From assembly GCF_044373315.1 (NCBI RefSeq), contig NZ_JBILQK010000029.1, forward strand, positions 1 to 43,056: a stretch of 43,056 bases of DNA. The letters run 5' to 3'. A program made the translations under genes and the position numbers. The DNA is from JACDQM01 sp044373315 (GTDB lineage: Bacteria > Pseudomonadota > Gammaproteobacteria > Burkholderiales > Burkholderiaceae_C). Shown here one piece after another: positions 15,665 to 25,048 of this stretch. How positions within the stretch are numbered: the first letter of the stretch is position 1; each line of letters starts with the position of its first letter. The notes under the pieces are model-generated. The model saw only the letters and a list, made by a program, of their open reading frames with translations. It was not told the DNA's origin and searched no databases.

Positions 15665-16072
15665 TCAGGCCAGCAACAAGGCCAGGGCCATCAGCAAGGG
15701 ATAAGGGAAGGCTACCGTCGGACGGCAGGCCGCGCGCAGATACTCGCCCACCAAGCCGGCAGCGCCCGGGCGCTGCGCCAGCCAGCGGCTGCTGAGCTGC
15801 ATCGGCAACACCGCCGGATCGGGCACAGCCAAGGCCTGCTCGATGCGCAGCAGGCGTTCACCCAGCCGCCCCTGGAAGGTTTTGAAGATCGCCTCCTGCA
15901 GCCACAGCAGGGCCAGCAAAGCCAGCAACAGCAGCGTCGACACCGGCGCAAACGCCGCCAGCAGCACGGCCGTCAGCTTGATCCCCAGCGTCCAGAGTTC
16001 GTACTGCTCATGCTGGGCCTGCAGCAGCAGCCACTCCTGATGCAGGGCCTGGGTGTCCGGCCGGTCCGTCAC
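15665..16072 (-). CDS. Small membrane protein of unknown function, coupled to uup
   Basis: I do not recognise this family. A GTG start at 16072 overlaps the uup stop codon as GTGA, with GGAGG five bases upstream, giving 135 residues (VTDRPDTQALHQEWLLLQAQ). A polar N terminus of about 30 residues is followed by two close hydrophobic stretches (LGIKLTAVLLAAFAP, LLLLALLALLWLQEAIF), a charged amphipathic middle (GRLGERLLRIEQAL) and a hydrophobic C-terminal end. The overlap points to translation coupled to the ABC-F protein. The start could be seven codons further upstream. Confidence 0.7.
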   Translation of the reverse strand: MTDRPDTQALHQEWLLLQAQHEQYELWTLGIKLTAVLLAAFAPVSTLLLLALLALLWLQEAIFKTFQGRLGERLLRIEQALAVPDPAVLPMQLSSRWLAQRPGAAGLVGEYLRAACRPTVAFPYPLLMALALLLA

Positions 16073-17952
16073 TTGGCCTCCAGCACTTCCCAACGCTCCA
16101 TCAGGGCCAGCAGCTCCTCGTCGATCTCGCTGGCGCGCGCCGTCACCTCGGCGATGCGCGCCGCGCCCTGGTTGTAGAGCTCGACACCGTTCAGAAGCGC
16201 ATTGATCTGCACCTGCTCGGCCTCCAGCGCCGCCACCTTGGCGGGCAGCTCGTCGAGCTCGCGCTGCTCCTTGTAGCTGAGCTTGCGCTTGGTCGCGACC
16301 ACCGGGGCAGGGGCGGGCGCCGCGGCAGGCGCAGCAGCGGCCGCTGCTGCAGGCGCGGGCGCCGTCTTGGCGGCCAGCGCGGCGGCGCGCTTGGACTGGA
16401 TCAGCCAGTCCTCGATATCGCCCTCGTACTCGCGCCAGCGGCCCTGGCCCTCGTTGACGATGGTGCTGGTCACCACGTTGTCAAGGAAGCGCCGGTCGTG
16501 GCTCACCAGGAAGACCGTGCCGTCGTACTCGGCCAGCAACTCCTCCAGCAACTCCAGCGTCTCGATGTCCAGGTCGTTGGTCGGCTCGTCCAGCACCAGC
16601 ACATTGGCTGGACGTGCAAACAGGCGCGCCAGCAGCAGGCGGTTGCGCTCGCCGCCCGACAGGCTCTTGACCGGCGAGTTGGCGCGGGCCGGCGAGAACA
16701 GAAAGTCGCCCAGATAGCTCTTCACATGCTTCTTCTGGTTGCCAATCTCGATCCACTCGCTGCCCGGGCTGATGGTGTCGGCCAGCGTGGCCTCCAGATC
16801 GAGCGCATCACGCATCTGGTCGAAATAGGCTACGCTGAGCTTGCTGCCCTGGCGCACCACGCCGCTGTCCGGCGCGATCTCGCCCAGGATCAGCTTCAGC
16901 AGCGTGGTCTTGCCCGCGCCATTGGCGCCGACCAGGCCGATCTTGTCGCCGCGCAGGATGGTGGCGCTGAAGTTGTCGACGATCAGACGATCGCCATAGC
17001 GCTTGCTGACGTTCTCCAGCTCGGCCACGATCTTGCCGCTGCTGGAGCCGGTGTCGATGTCCAGCTTGACCTTGCCCTGCACGTCGCGGCGCGCTGCACG
17101 AGATTCACGCATCTCGTGAAGGCGCTGCACACGGGCCACGCTGCGGGTGCGTCGCGCTTCGACGCCCTTGCGAATCCACACCTCTTCCTGCGCCAGCAGC
17201 TTGTCGAAGCGCGCATTGACCAGCGCCTCGTTCTCCAGCTCATAAGCCTTGGCAGCCTGAAAGGCGGCGAAGTTGCCCGGATAGCCGCGCAGTTGGCCGC
17301 GGTCCAGCTCGACGATGCGGTTGGCCACGTTGTCCAGGAAGGCGCGGTCGTGGGTGATCAGTAGCAGCGAGCCATTGAATTCGTTCAGCAGGCCTTCCAG
17401 CCAGGCGATCGCGTCCAGGTCCAGGTGGTTGGTCGGCTCGTCCAGCAGCAGCACATCGGGCTGAGCCACCAGCGCGCGCGCCAGCGCCACGCGCTTCTTC
17501 AATCCGCCCGACAGCGTGCCGACGATGCGCGCGCCGTCAAGGCCCAGGCGGTGCAAGGTTTCATCGACGCGCTGCTCCCAGTTCCAGGCGCCGATATGTT
17601 CGATGCGCTCCTGCACCCAGGCCAAGTCGTCATTCTCGTCATGGCGCTCGTAGCGCTCGCGAAGGGCCTTGGCTTCGGCCACGCCCTCGCTGACCACTTC
17701 GAAGATGCTGGACTCGGGATTGAGCTCGGGCTCCTGCGGCACATAGACGCTGGTCAGGCCCTGCTGCAGCTGCAGCAGGCCGTCGTCGAGCTTCTCGATG
17801 CCGGCCAGGATCTTCAGCAAAGACGACTTGCCGGTGCCGTTGCGGCCGATCAGGCCGACGCGCTCGCCGGTTTCGAGGGCGAAATTGGCACCATCCAGCA
17901 GCGGCACATGGCCGAAAGCGAGATGGGCGTTGGAAATTGAGAGGACTGCCAT
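16069..17952 (-). CDS. uup: ABC-F ATPase Uup
   Basis: A soluble ABC-F protein of 627 residues with two nucleotide-binding domains and no membrane segments. ABC-F proteins act on the ribosome; Uup is linked to ribosome function and to branched-DNA intermediates. Domain 1 has Walker A GRNGTGKSS (36-44), signature LSGGLKKRVALARAL and Walker B VLLLDEPTNHLDLDA. Domain 2 has GANGAGKTT, LSGGERNRLLLARLF and VLVLDEPTNDLDIET. An Ala/Pro-rich linker leads to the C-terminal coiled coil (KLSYKEQRELDELPAKVAAL) that distinguishes Uup from EttA. Start at 17952 (MAVLSISNAHLAFG); the longer frame is rejected. Confidence 0.94.
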   Translation of the reverse strand: MAVLSISNAHLAFGHVPLLDGANFALETGERVGLIGRNGTGKSSLLKILAGIEKLDDGLLQLQQGLTSVYVPQEPELNPESSIFEVVSEGVAEAKALRERYERHDENDDLAWVQERIEHIGAWNWEQRVDETLHRLGLDGARIVGTLSGGLKKRVALARALVAQPDVLLLDEPTNHLDLDAIAWLEGLLNEFNGSLLLITHDRAFLDNVANRIVELDRGQLRGYPGNFAAFQAAKAYELENEALVNARFDKLLAQEEVWIRKGVEARRTRSVARVQRLHEMRESRAARRDVQGKVKLDIDTGSSSGKIVAELENVSKRYGDRLIVDNFSATILRGDKIGLVGANGAGKTTLLKLILGEIAPDSGVVRQGSKLSVAYFDQMRDALDLEATLADTISPGSEWIEIGNQKKHVKSYLGDFLFSPARANSPVKSLSGGERNRLLLARLFARPANVLVLDEPTNDLDIETLELLEELLAEYDGTVFLVSHDRRFLDNVVTSTIVNEGQGRWREYEGDIEDWLIQSKRAAALAAKTAPAPAAAAAAAPAAAPAPAPVVATKRKLSYKEQRELDELPAKVAALEAEQVQINALLNGVELYNQGAARIAEVTARASEIDEELLALMERWEVLEAK

Positions 17953-18021
17953 GCGCCGATTGTCGTTGACGCCAGCGCAGCTCGCCGCGGCGCTGCCGGC
18001 CAACACCCGTCGCGCCGCTGC

Positions 18022-19781
<1,760 letters not shown>

Positions 19782-19803
<22 letters not shown>

Positions 19804-20822
19804 CGGGCATTGACCATGCTCTGCAGCATGAACGCCTGAGCTGCCGGCGTCGGCTCGGTGGCATGCAGGAAACGCTCGGTGCTGGCGATCTGCTCAGCCG
19901 ACATTCGCCCATCGGGCGAGAAGATGCCTTTGTGCTTGAGCAGCACGCTCAACAGCGCCTCGCGCTCGCCTGAATCGTCAATGGCCAGCGCCGACACCAC
20001 CTCGGCAGCCGGCTTTTGCGCCAGCCAGACTAGGCTGCGCGTGACCATGCGCACCACCTTGCCGACCATCTCGGGCCGATCAGCAACCATGTCCGCGCGC
20101 GTGGTCAGGCAGGCATTGAGGAACAGCCCGCCGAGCAGTTCGCGTGTCTGCTTCAGATCATGGAATTCAGCCAGCACAAAAGCCTCCTTGGACTGCTGAA
20201 GCTGGGTCGCGAAGGGCTCATCGCCCATCAGCGCGTCGACTGTGCCGGACGCCAGGGCCGCCTGCTGGTTCTTGAAGGCCTGCCCCACTGACACATAGTT
20301 CACCTGGTCAACGCGCAAACCAGCCCGCGCCAGCAGAAACTCGGTGAACAACTGGGACGTCGAACGCCCACCCGGCGCATACCCCTTCACGCCCAGCACC
20401 AAGCCGCGCAGATCGCTGATCTTGCGAACCTGCTTGCTGAGCGACTGGCGCACCAGCAAGGTGTAGGCCGGCACCCGCGTCAGCGGTGCGATGCAGACCA
20501 GCGGATTGCCGCTGATGCGCTGCAGCGCCGCAGCCGACAGCCCCGCCGCCGAGAAATCGCTGTTGCGGTCCAGCATTTGCCGCAGGGCCAGCGGTCCGCC
20601 GCCGACGAAACGCAAATCCAGCGCCAAACCCTCAGCCGCATCGGCTCCAATCTGCGGCGCGAGCGACAGCGGCAGGTAGAGCAGATTGCCCGGTCCCGGC
20701 ACCGTCAAGGAAACACGCTGTCGAGCTTGCGCTCCAGCCGGCGATGCGGACAGTGCCGGTCCCGCCAGGCCGCATAGCGACCATGCCCCAACCTCGCGAA
20801 TGAACTCCCTGCGCTGGCTCAT
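19782..20822 (-). CDS. NMT1/SsuA-like periplasmic solute-binding protein
   Basis: A 346-residue binding protein resembling ABC components for nitrate, taurine, sulfonate or thiamine precursors. The N terminus MSQRREFIREVGAW carries a twin-arginine pattern followed by a hydrophobic stretch ending ASPAGAQA, so Tat export is likely. The mature start VSLTVPGPGNLLYLPLSLAP and FVGGGPLALRQMLDRNSDF are typical of the fold, and the glycine-rich ligand loop is VLGVKGYAPGGRSTSQ. No permease or ATPase gene is near. The next gene is an overlapping sensor kinase, so it may sense a ligand rather than feed a transporter. Start ATG at 20822. Confidence 0.88.
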
Positions 20823-20939
20823 GTGCTGCTCCAGTTTTCTGGAGCGTAACAAATGATCAACGCTGAAACCAAGCAGGCTTTCACTCGCACAGCTCTTCGC
20901 CAGGGTGATGATGCCCCTGGTAGAGCGCGGCTGCGCGGC

Positions 20940-21776
20940 TCAAGCCCTCAAGGCTTGCGCATGGTGAGCGATGTGCTCGCCGATGAAACTGGCGATGAAG
21001 TAGTAGCTGTGGTCGTAGCCCGGCTGCCGGCGCAGCGTCAGCGGGTGCCCGGCGGCGGCGCAGGCCTGCTGCAGCAGCTCGGGCTTCAGCTGCCCGGCCA
21101 GAAACTCATCGGCCTCACCCTGGTCGACCAGCAAGGGCAGGCGCTCATCCAACTCGCTAGCGACCAGCTCCACCGCATCGTGCGCGGCCCATGCCGCCCG
21201 GTCTTCGCCCAGATAGGCCGCCAAGGCCTTCCGCCCCCAGGGCACTTGCGAGGGCGCGACGATGGGCGAGAAGGCCGAGACGCTGGCATAGCGGCCGGGG
21301 TGGCGAAGCGCCAGCGTCAGCGCGCCGTGGCCGCCCATCGAGTGCCCGAAGATGGCGCGCCGCTCGGAGGTCGGAAACTGCACCTCCACCAGCGCCGGCA
21401 GCTCCTGCACCACATAGTCCTCCATGCGGAAGTGCGGCGCCCAGGGCGCTTGCGTGGCGTTGAGATAGAAGCCCGCGCCCTGGCCCAGATCGTAGGCCGC
21501 GTCGTTGGCCACACCTTCGCCACGCGGACTGGTGTCGGGCGCCACCAGGATCAGACCATGCTTGGCCGCATGCGCTTGAGCGCCGGCCTTGGTAATGAAG
21601 TTCTGCTCGCTGCAGGTTAGACCCGAGAGCCAGTACAGCACCGGGCAGCGCTGGCCGGCCAGCGCCGCGGGCGGCAGAAAGACGCCGAAGCGCATCTCGC
21701 AGCCCAGCGTGCTGCTGGCGTGCTTCCAGACTTCCTGGCGGCCGCCGAAGCAGGCGTGGTGTTCGATCCGTTCCAT
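20940..21776 (-). CDS. frmB: S-formylglutathione hydrolase
   Basis: It hydrolyses S-formylglutathione to formate and glutathione, the second step of glutathione-dependent formaldehyde oxidation. 278 residues from the ATG at 21776 (MERIEHHACFGGRQEVWKHA). The alpha/beta-hydrolase triad is readable: Ser146 in IFGHSMGGHGA, Asp223 in DQGEADEFL and His256 in GYDHSYYF. SGLTCSEQNFITKAGAQ is a family hallmark and includes a conserved Cys. It begins 5 bp after adhC. The frame is open through part of adhC, but that extension is a shadow. The fghA name is equally used. Confidence 0.97.
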   Translation of the reverse strand: MERIEHHACFGGRQEVWKHASSTLGCEMRFGVFLPPAALAGQRCPVLYWLSGLTCSEQNFITKAGAQAHAAKHGLILVAPDTSPRGEGVANDAAYDLGQGAGFYLNATQAPWAPHFRMEDYVVQELPALVEVQFPTSERRAIFGHSMGGHGALTLALRHPGRYASVSAFSPIVAPSQVPWGRKALAAYLGEDRAAWAAHDAVELVASELDERLPLLVDQGEADEFLAGQLKPELLQQACAAAGHPLTLRRQPGYDHSYYFIASFIGEHIAHHAQALRA

Positions 21777-21781
21777 GGCGA

Positions 21782-22891
21782 TCAGTAGTGGACGACGGTG
21801 CGGATCGACTTGCCCTCGTGCATCAGATCGAAGGCCTCGTTGATACCGGTCAGCGGCTTGGTGTGGGTGACGAAGGGCGCCAGCTTGATCTTGCCGGCCA
21901 TCGCGTCTTCCACCATGTCGGGCAGCTCGCTGCGGCCCTTGACGCCGCCAAAGGCCGTGCCCAGCCAGCGCCGGCCGGTGACCAGCTGGAAGGGCCGCGT
22001 GCTGATCTCCTGGCCCGCGCCGGCCACGCCGATGATCACGCTCTGGCCCCAGCCGCGGTGTGCGCATTCCAGCGCGGCGCGCATCACGTTGACGTTGCCG
22101 ATGCACTCGAAGCTGTGGTCCACGCCCCAGCCGGTCATCTCGACGATCACCTGCTGGACGGGCTTGTCGAAGTCCTTGGGGTTGACGCAATCGGTGGCGC
22201 CGAAGGCTTTGGCCAGGCCAAACTTGTCGGGGTTGGTGTCCACCGCGATGATGCGGCCAGCGCCGGCCATCTGCGCGCCGTGCACCACCGCCAGGCCGAT
22301 TCCGCCCAGGCCGAACACGGCCACCGTGTCGCCCGGCTGCACCTTGGCGGTGTTCTTCACCGCTCCCAGGCCTGTGGTCACGCCGCAGCCCAGCAGGCAG
22401 ACCTGCTCGGGGTTGGCGTCCGGGCTGATCTTGGCCAGCGAGACCTCGGCCACCACGGTGTACTCGCTGAAGGTCGAGCAGCCCATGTAGTGGTAGATCG
22501 GCTGTCCGTTGTACGAGAAGCGCGTCGTGCCGTCGGGCATCACGCCCTTGCCCTGGGTGGCGCGCACCGCCACACAGAGATTGGTCTTGCCGCTTTTGCA
22601 GAACAGGCATTCGCCGCATTCGGCGGTGTAGAGCGGAATCACATGGTCGCCAGGCTTGACGCTGGTGACGCCCTCACCCACCTCCACGACGATGCCGGCG
22701 CCCTCATGGCCCAGCACCACGGGGAACAGGCCCTCGGGGTCGTCGCCGCTGAGCGTGAAGGCGTCGGTGTGGCACACGCCGGTGTGGGTGATCTTCACCA
22801 GCACCTCGCCCTTCTGCGGCGGGGCGACGTCGATCTCGACGATCTGCAACGGCTGGCCAGCCTCGAAGGCCACGGCGGCGCGTGATTTCAT
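21782..22891 (-). CDS. frmA: S-(hydroxymethyl)glutathione dehydrogenase (class III alcohol dehydrogenase)
   Basis: It oxidises the formaldehyde-glutathione adduct with NAD to S-formylglutathione. 369 residues, full length for the family. Catalytic zinc ligands are Cys40 (THTGVCHTDAF), His62/Glu63 (LGHEGAG) and Cys169 (LLGCGVTTGLG). The structural zinc is held by Cys92, 95, 98 and 106 (CGECLFCKSGKTNLC). The NAD loop GLGGIG lies at 194-199, and the family-typical TARPFQLVTGR appears here as STRPFQLVTGR. It lies 63 bp downstream of frmR and 5 bp upstream of frmB, in the order frmR-frmA-frmB as in E. coli. The synonym adhC is also used. Confidence 0.98.
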   Translation of the reverse strand: MKSRAAVAFEAGQPLQIVEIDVAPPQKGEVLVKITHTGVCHTDAFTLSGDDPEGLFPVVLGHEGAGIVVEVGEGVTSVKPGDHVIPLYTAECGECLFCKSGKTNLCVAVRATQGKGVMPDGTTRFSYNGQPIYHYMGCSTFSEYTVVAEVSLAKISPDANPEQVCLLGCGVTTGLGAVKNTAKVQPGDTVAVFGLGGIGLAVVHGAQMAGAGRIIAVDTNPDKFGLAKAFGATDCVNPKDFDKPVQQVIVEMTGWGVDHSFECIGNVNVMRAALECAHRGWGQSVIIGVAGAGQEISTRPFQLVTGRRWLGTAFGGVKGRSELPDMVEDAMAGKIKLAPFVTHTKPLTGINEAFDLMHEGKSIRTVVHY

Positions 22892-22954
22892 GGGGGGTCT
22901 CCTTGGATGAGGATCAGGGCGGAAATGAGAAGGAAAGAAGGAAGGCGCGGCCGC

Positions 22955-23230
22955 TCACTTGAGATAGGTGCGCACCAGGGTCGTCATGTCCTCGGCCAGC
23001 TGGAGATGGCGCAGATCGGCCTCGCCCAGCTCGCCCAGCGACTCGCGGATGTGCGACTCCAGCACCTCGGACATCAGCCCGTTGATCGCACCGCGCAGGG
23101 CAGCCAGCTGCTGCAGCACCGGTGCGCAGTCGGCACCGGCCTCCAGCGCGCGCTCGAGCGCCTCGGCCTGGCCGCGGATACGGCGCACCCGGGCCAGGGC
23201 CTTTTTCTTCTCTTCCGGTGAGTGCGGCAT
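22955..23230 (-). CDS. frmR: Formaldehyde-responsive repressor FrmR (CsoR/RcnR family)
   Basis: A 91-residue all-alpha repressor. The start MPHSPEEKKKALARVRRIRG keeps Pro2, and Cys35 lies in AGADCAPVLQQ with His60 in EVLESHIRESLG. In E. coli FrmR formaldehyde crosslinks Pro2 to Cys35 of a neighbouring subunit and releases DNA, so the formaldehyde-sensing pair is intact here. The nickel-RcnR set of ligands is not evident. Start ATG at 23230; the frame upstream of it runs through the operator and is rejected. Genes for the pathway follow directly, so autorepression plus control of frmAB is expected. Confidence 0.95.
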   Translation of the reverse strand: MPHSPEEKKKALARVRRIRGQAEALERALEAGADCAPVLQQLAALRGAINGLMSEVLESHIRESLGELGEADLRHLQLAEDMTTLVRTYLK

Positions 23231-23241
23231 GAACAGAGTGC

Positions 23242-23258
23242 ATACCCCCCCGGGGTAT
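23242..23258. promoter_or_regulatory. Probable FrmR operator (GC-tract palindrome)
   Basis: ATACCCCCCCGGGGTAT is a perfect 7-3-7 inverted repeat (ATACCCC/GGGGTAT) ending 11 bp upstream of the frmR ATG. CsoR/RcnR-family repressors are known to bind AT-flanked runs of C/G of this form. It is the only such tract in the interval and lies where it would block the frmR promoter. The palindrome is seen; binding by FrmR is inferred. Confidence 0.8.
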
Positions 23259-23304
23259 ATGGAGCAAGAGCGGGCGAGCACCCGCTACCCCGCCATGCCG
23301 GTGC

Positions 23305-24297
23305 TCAATCGTCCGACGAGAAGCCGGAAGCCTTGACGATGGGGCCCCACTGCTCGCGCTCCTTGGCCAGGCGGCGCACATAGTCGGCCGGCGGCATCGA
23401 GAACGGCTCGAAGCCGAGCTTGGCCAGACCTTCGGTCACCGCGCTTTCGCGCAGCGCGACCTTGGCCAGGTCGTAGACGCGGTCCACAACGGCGGCCAGC
23501 GTCCTGGGAGGCAGGAACAGGCCGTAGCTCTCAACACCGACGATGCCCTTGAAGCCCTGCTCCTCAAAAGTGGGGACTTCGGGCGCGAAGCGCGAGCGGC
23601 TGGTGTCGGTCACTCCCAGCAGGCGCACGCGGCCGCCGGCCAGATGCGGCAGGAAGTCGCCCAGGATGAAGCAGCCCGCGGCAATTTGCCCGCCCATCAG
23701 GTCCTGTATGCCCGGCGCCGCGCCACGGTAGGGCACGTGGGTGAGCTTGAGTCCGGCAGCGCGCTCGAACTGGTTGCCCAGGAAGTGCGGCATCGCGCCG
23801 GCGGCCGGCGAGGCAAAGGCGCCCTGCTGCGGGTTGGCACGCACCCAGTCGGCGAACTGCGCCAGTGTCTTGACCGTCGCCGGCACCATCGGGCCGACGC
23901 CGAAGCCGCAGGTGGCATTGGCGATCGGCGAGACGGGAATGGCATCCACGTCGGCGCGGTACTGCAGCTTGCGAAAGACGTGCGGATAGATGGTGAACAT
24001 CGACGAGGGACTCAGCAGCAGGGTCTGCCCGTCGGCTGGCGCGTCCTTCAGCGCGACCACGGCGAGGCGGCCGCCAGCACCCACCCGCTGCTCAACCAGC
24101 ACGCTCTCAGCCATGCGACCACGCCAGGCCTCGGTGACGCGGCGTGCGCTGGTGTCCACCGATCCGCCGGCCGGGAAGCCGACCAGGATGCGCGGCAGTG
24201 CGGACTGGGCCCGCGCGCCCAGGCCAAAGCCGCTCAGCAAAGCAGCCAGTGCGAGCGATGCCTCGCGTCGATTGATGGATGAAGGTCTGTTGCTCAT
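23305..24297 (-). CDS. Bug-family tripartite tricarboxylate transporter substrate-binding protein
   Basis: A periplasmic binding protein of 330 residues in the TctC/Bug family, which is greatly expanded in Burkholderiales. The N terminus has an RR pair (SINRREASLALAALLSG) and a cut after LGARAQ. The mature start PRILVGFPAGGSVDTSARRV is the Bug signature that holds the ligand carboxylate. GAGGRLAVVALKDAPADGQT and PYRGAAPGIQDLMGGQI are also typical. No TctA or TctB membrane subunits are nearby, which is usual for orphan Bug genes. The neighbouring MarR and monooxygenase suggest an aromatic or carboxylate ligand, unproven. It is 80 bp downstream of the marR gene on the same strand. Confidence 0.93.
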   Translation of the reverse strand: MSNRPSSINRREASLALAALLSGFGLGARAQSALPRILVGFPAGGSVDTSARRVTEAWRGRMAESVLVEQRVGAGGRLAVVALKDAPADGQTLLLSPSSMFTIYPHVFRKLQYRADVDAIPVSPIANATCGFGVGPMVPATVKTLAQFADWVRANPQQGAFASPAAGAMPHFLGNQFERAAGLKLTHVPYRGAAPGIQDLMGGQIAAGCFILGDFLPHLAGGRVRLLGVTDTSRSRFAPEVPTFEEQGFKGIVGVESYGLFLPPRTLAAVVDRVYDLAKVALRESAVTEGLAKLGFEPFSMPPADYVRRLAKEREQWGPIVKASGFSSDD

Positions 24298-24377
24298 GTC
24301 GTTTGTCTCCAGTCACGTTGAGGGATGGCGCCTGTACCGGCGCCTGATGCTGACCACCTGTCCAGGCCCGAATGGGC

Positions 24378-24965
24378 TCAGGACTTGCTCGAACCTGCCC
24401 TTTGCTGCGGCTTCTTCCTGCCTTGCGTCACGCCGGGCGCCGGCACTGGCTGAGCGGCTGCCGTGGCCGCCCAGGCCAGGCGCTCGAGACCCGTCTTCAG
24501 CGTCGACCCGCCCTCCCCAAGGGCGAGCACCAGCGCACGATCATGCGCACGCACCGCCTGCTCGATGCGGCTCAGACGGCGTCGGCCATTCGGCGTCAGG
24601 TGCAGGCCCCAGCTGCGCGCGTCCAGCGGATCGTCGCGACGCTCCACCCAGCCCTGCTCGGTCAGCCAGTCAGTCAGCCGTAGCGCGCCGCTGCGATGGA
24701 GGCCCATGGCCTGGGCCAGCAGGCCCTGGCGCATGCCCGGGTTCTCGGCCACCAGCACCAGCGCGGCAAAGCGCTGCGGACTGATGTCATCCCCCTGCGT
24801 GGCGCGATAGAAGTCCAGGTACAGCGCGTTCTGCGCGCGGCGCAAGGCATAACCCAGCAACTCGTCGAGCACACCGTAGCTCAGGCCCGGAACAGGCAGC
24901 AGCAGGCCTTCGGGCTGCTGCGCTTCAGTGGACGCCGGCGTCTTGCTGCTTCTCTTTGTGTTCAT
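24378..24965 (-). CDS. MarR family transcriptional regulator
   Basis: A 195-residue winged-helix regulator. The central domain (~60-135) shows SPQRFAALVLVAENPGMRQG, the recognition-helix region LLAQAMGLHRSGALRLTDWL and the wing VERRDDPLDARSWGLHLTPN, followed by the dimer helix GRRRLSRIEQAVRAHDRALV. N-terminal and C-terminal basic tails (SSKTPASTEAQQ; GRKKPQQRAGSSKS) make it longer than the usual ~150 residues. It is divergent from the FAD monooxygenase, with an operator-like palindrome 12 bp from its own ATG, so autoregulation and control of the monooxygenase are likely. A phenolic or aromatic acid effector would be typical of the family. Confidence 0.93.
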   Translation of the reverse strand: MNTKRSSKTPASTEAQQPEGLLLPVPGLSYGVLDELLGYALRRAQNALYLDFYRATQGDDISPQRFAALVLVAENPGMRQGLLAQAMGLHRSGALRLTDWLTEQGWVERRDDPLDARSWGLHLTPNGRRRLSRIEQAVRAHDRALVLALGEGGSTLKTGLERLAWAATAAAQPVPAPGVTQGRKKPQQRAGSSKS

Positions 24966-24977
24966 GCACTCAGGATA

Positions 24978-25004
24978 GATATCGTTGCATAGTGCAACAA
25001 TATC
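24978..25004. promoter_or_regulatory. Probable MarR operator
   Basis: GATATCGTTGCA at 24978-24989 and TGCAACAATATC at 24993-25004 form a 12-3-12 inverted repeat with one mismatch. The inner TTGCA-TAG-TGCAA is the kind of palindrome bound by MarR dimers. It lies between the marR ATG (24965) and the monooxygenase ATG (25049), so it can cover both promoters. The repeat is seen; the protein that binds it is inferred. Confidence 0.82.
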
Positions 25005-25048
25005 GCTTACCCTTAATCCAGATCAAGCAATCGAACTGGAGACAGCGC

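Noticed and set aside
16283..16420. Ala/Pro codon run in uup as a possible inserted repeat
   Set aside because: It is an in-frame interdomain linker before the C-terminal coiled coil, a common variable region in Uup proteins.
20940..22619. 559-residue frame that would fuse part of adhC to the formylglutathione hydrolase
   Set aside because: The N-terminal 281 residues are the wrong frame of adhC. The hydrolase has a normal ATG at 21776 and full family length from there, so there is no fusion.
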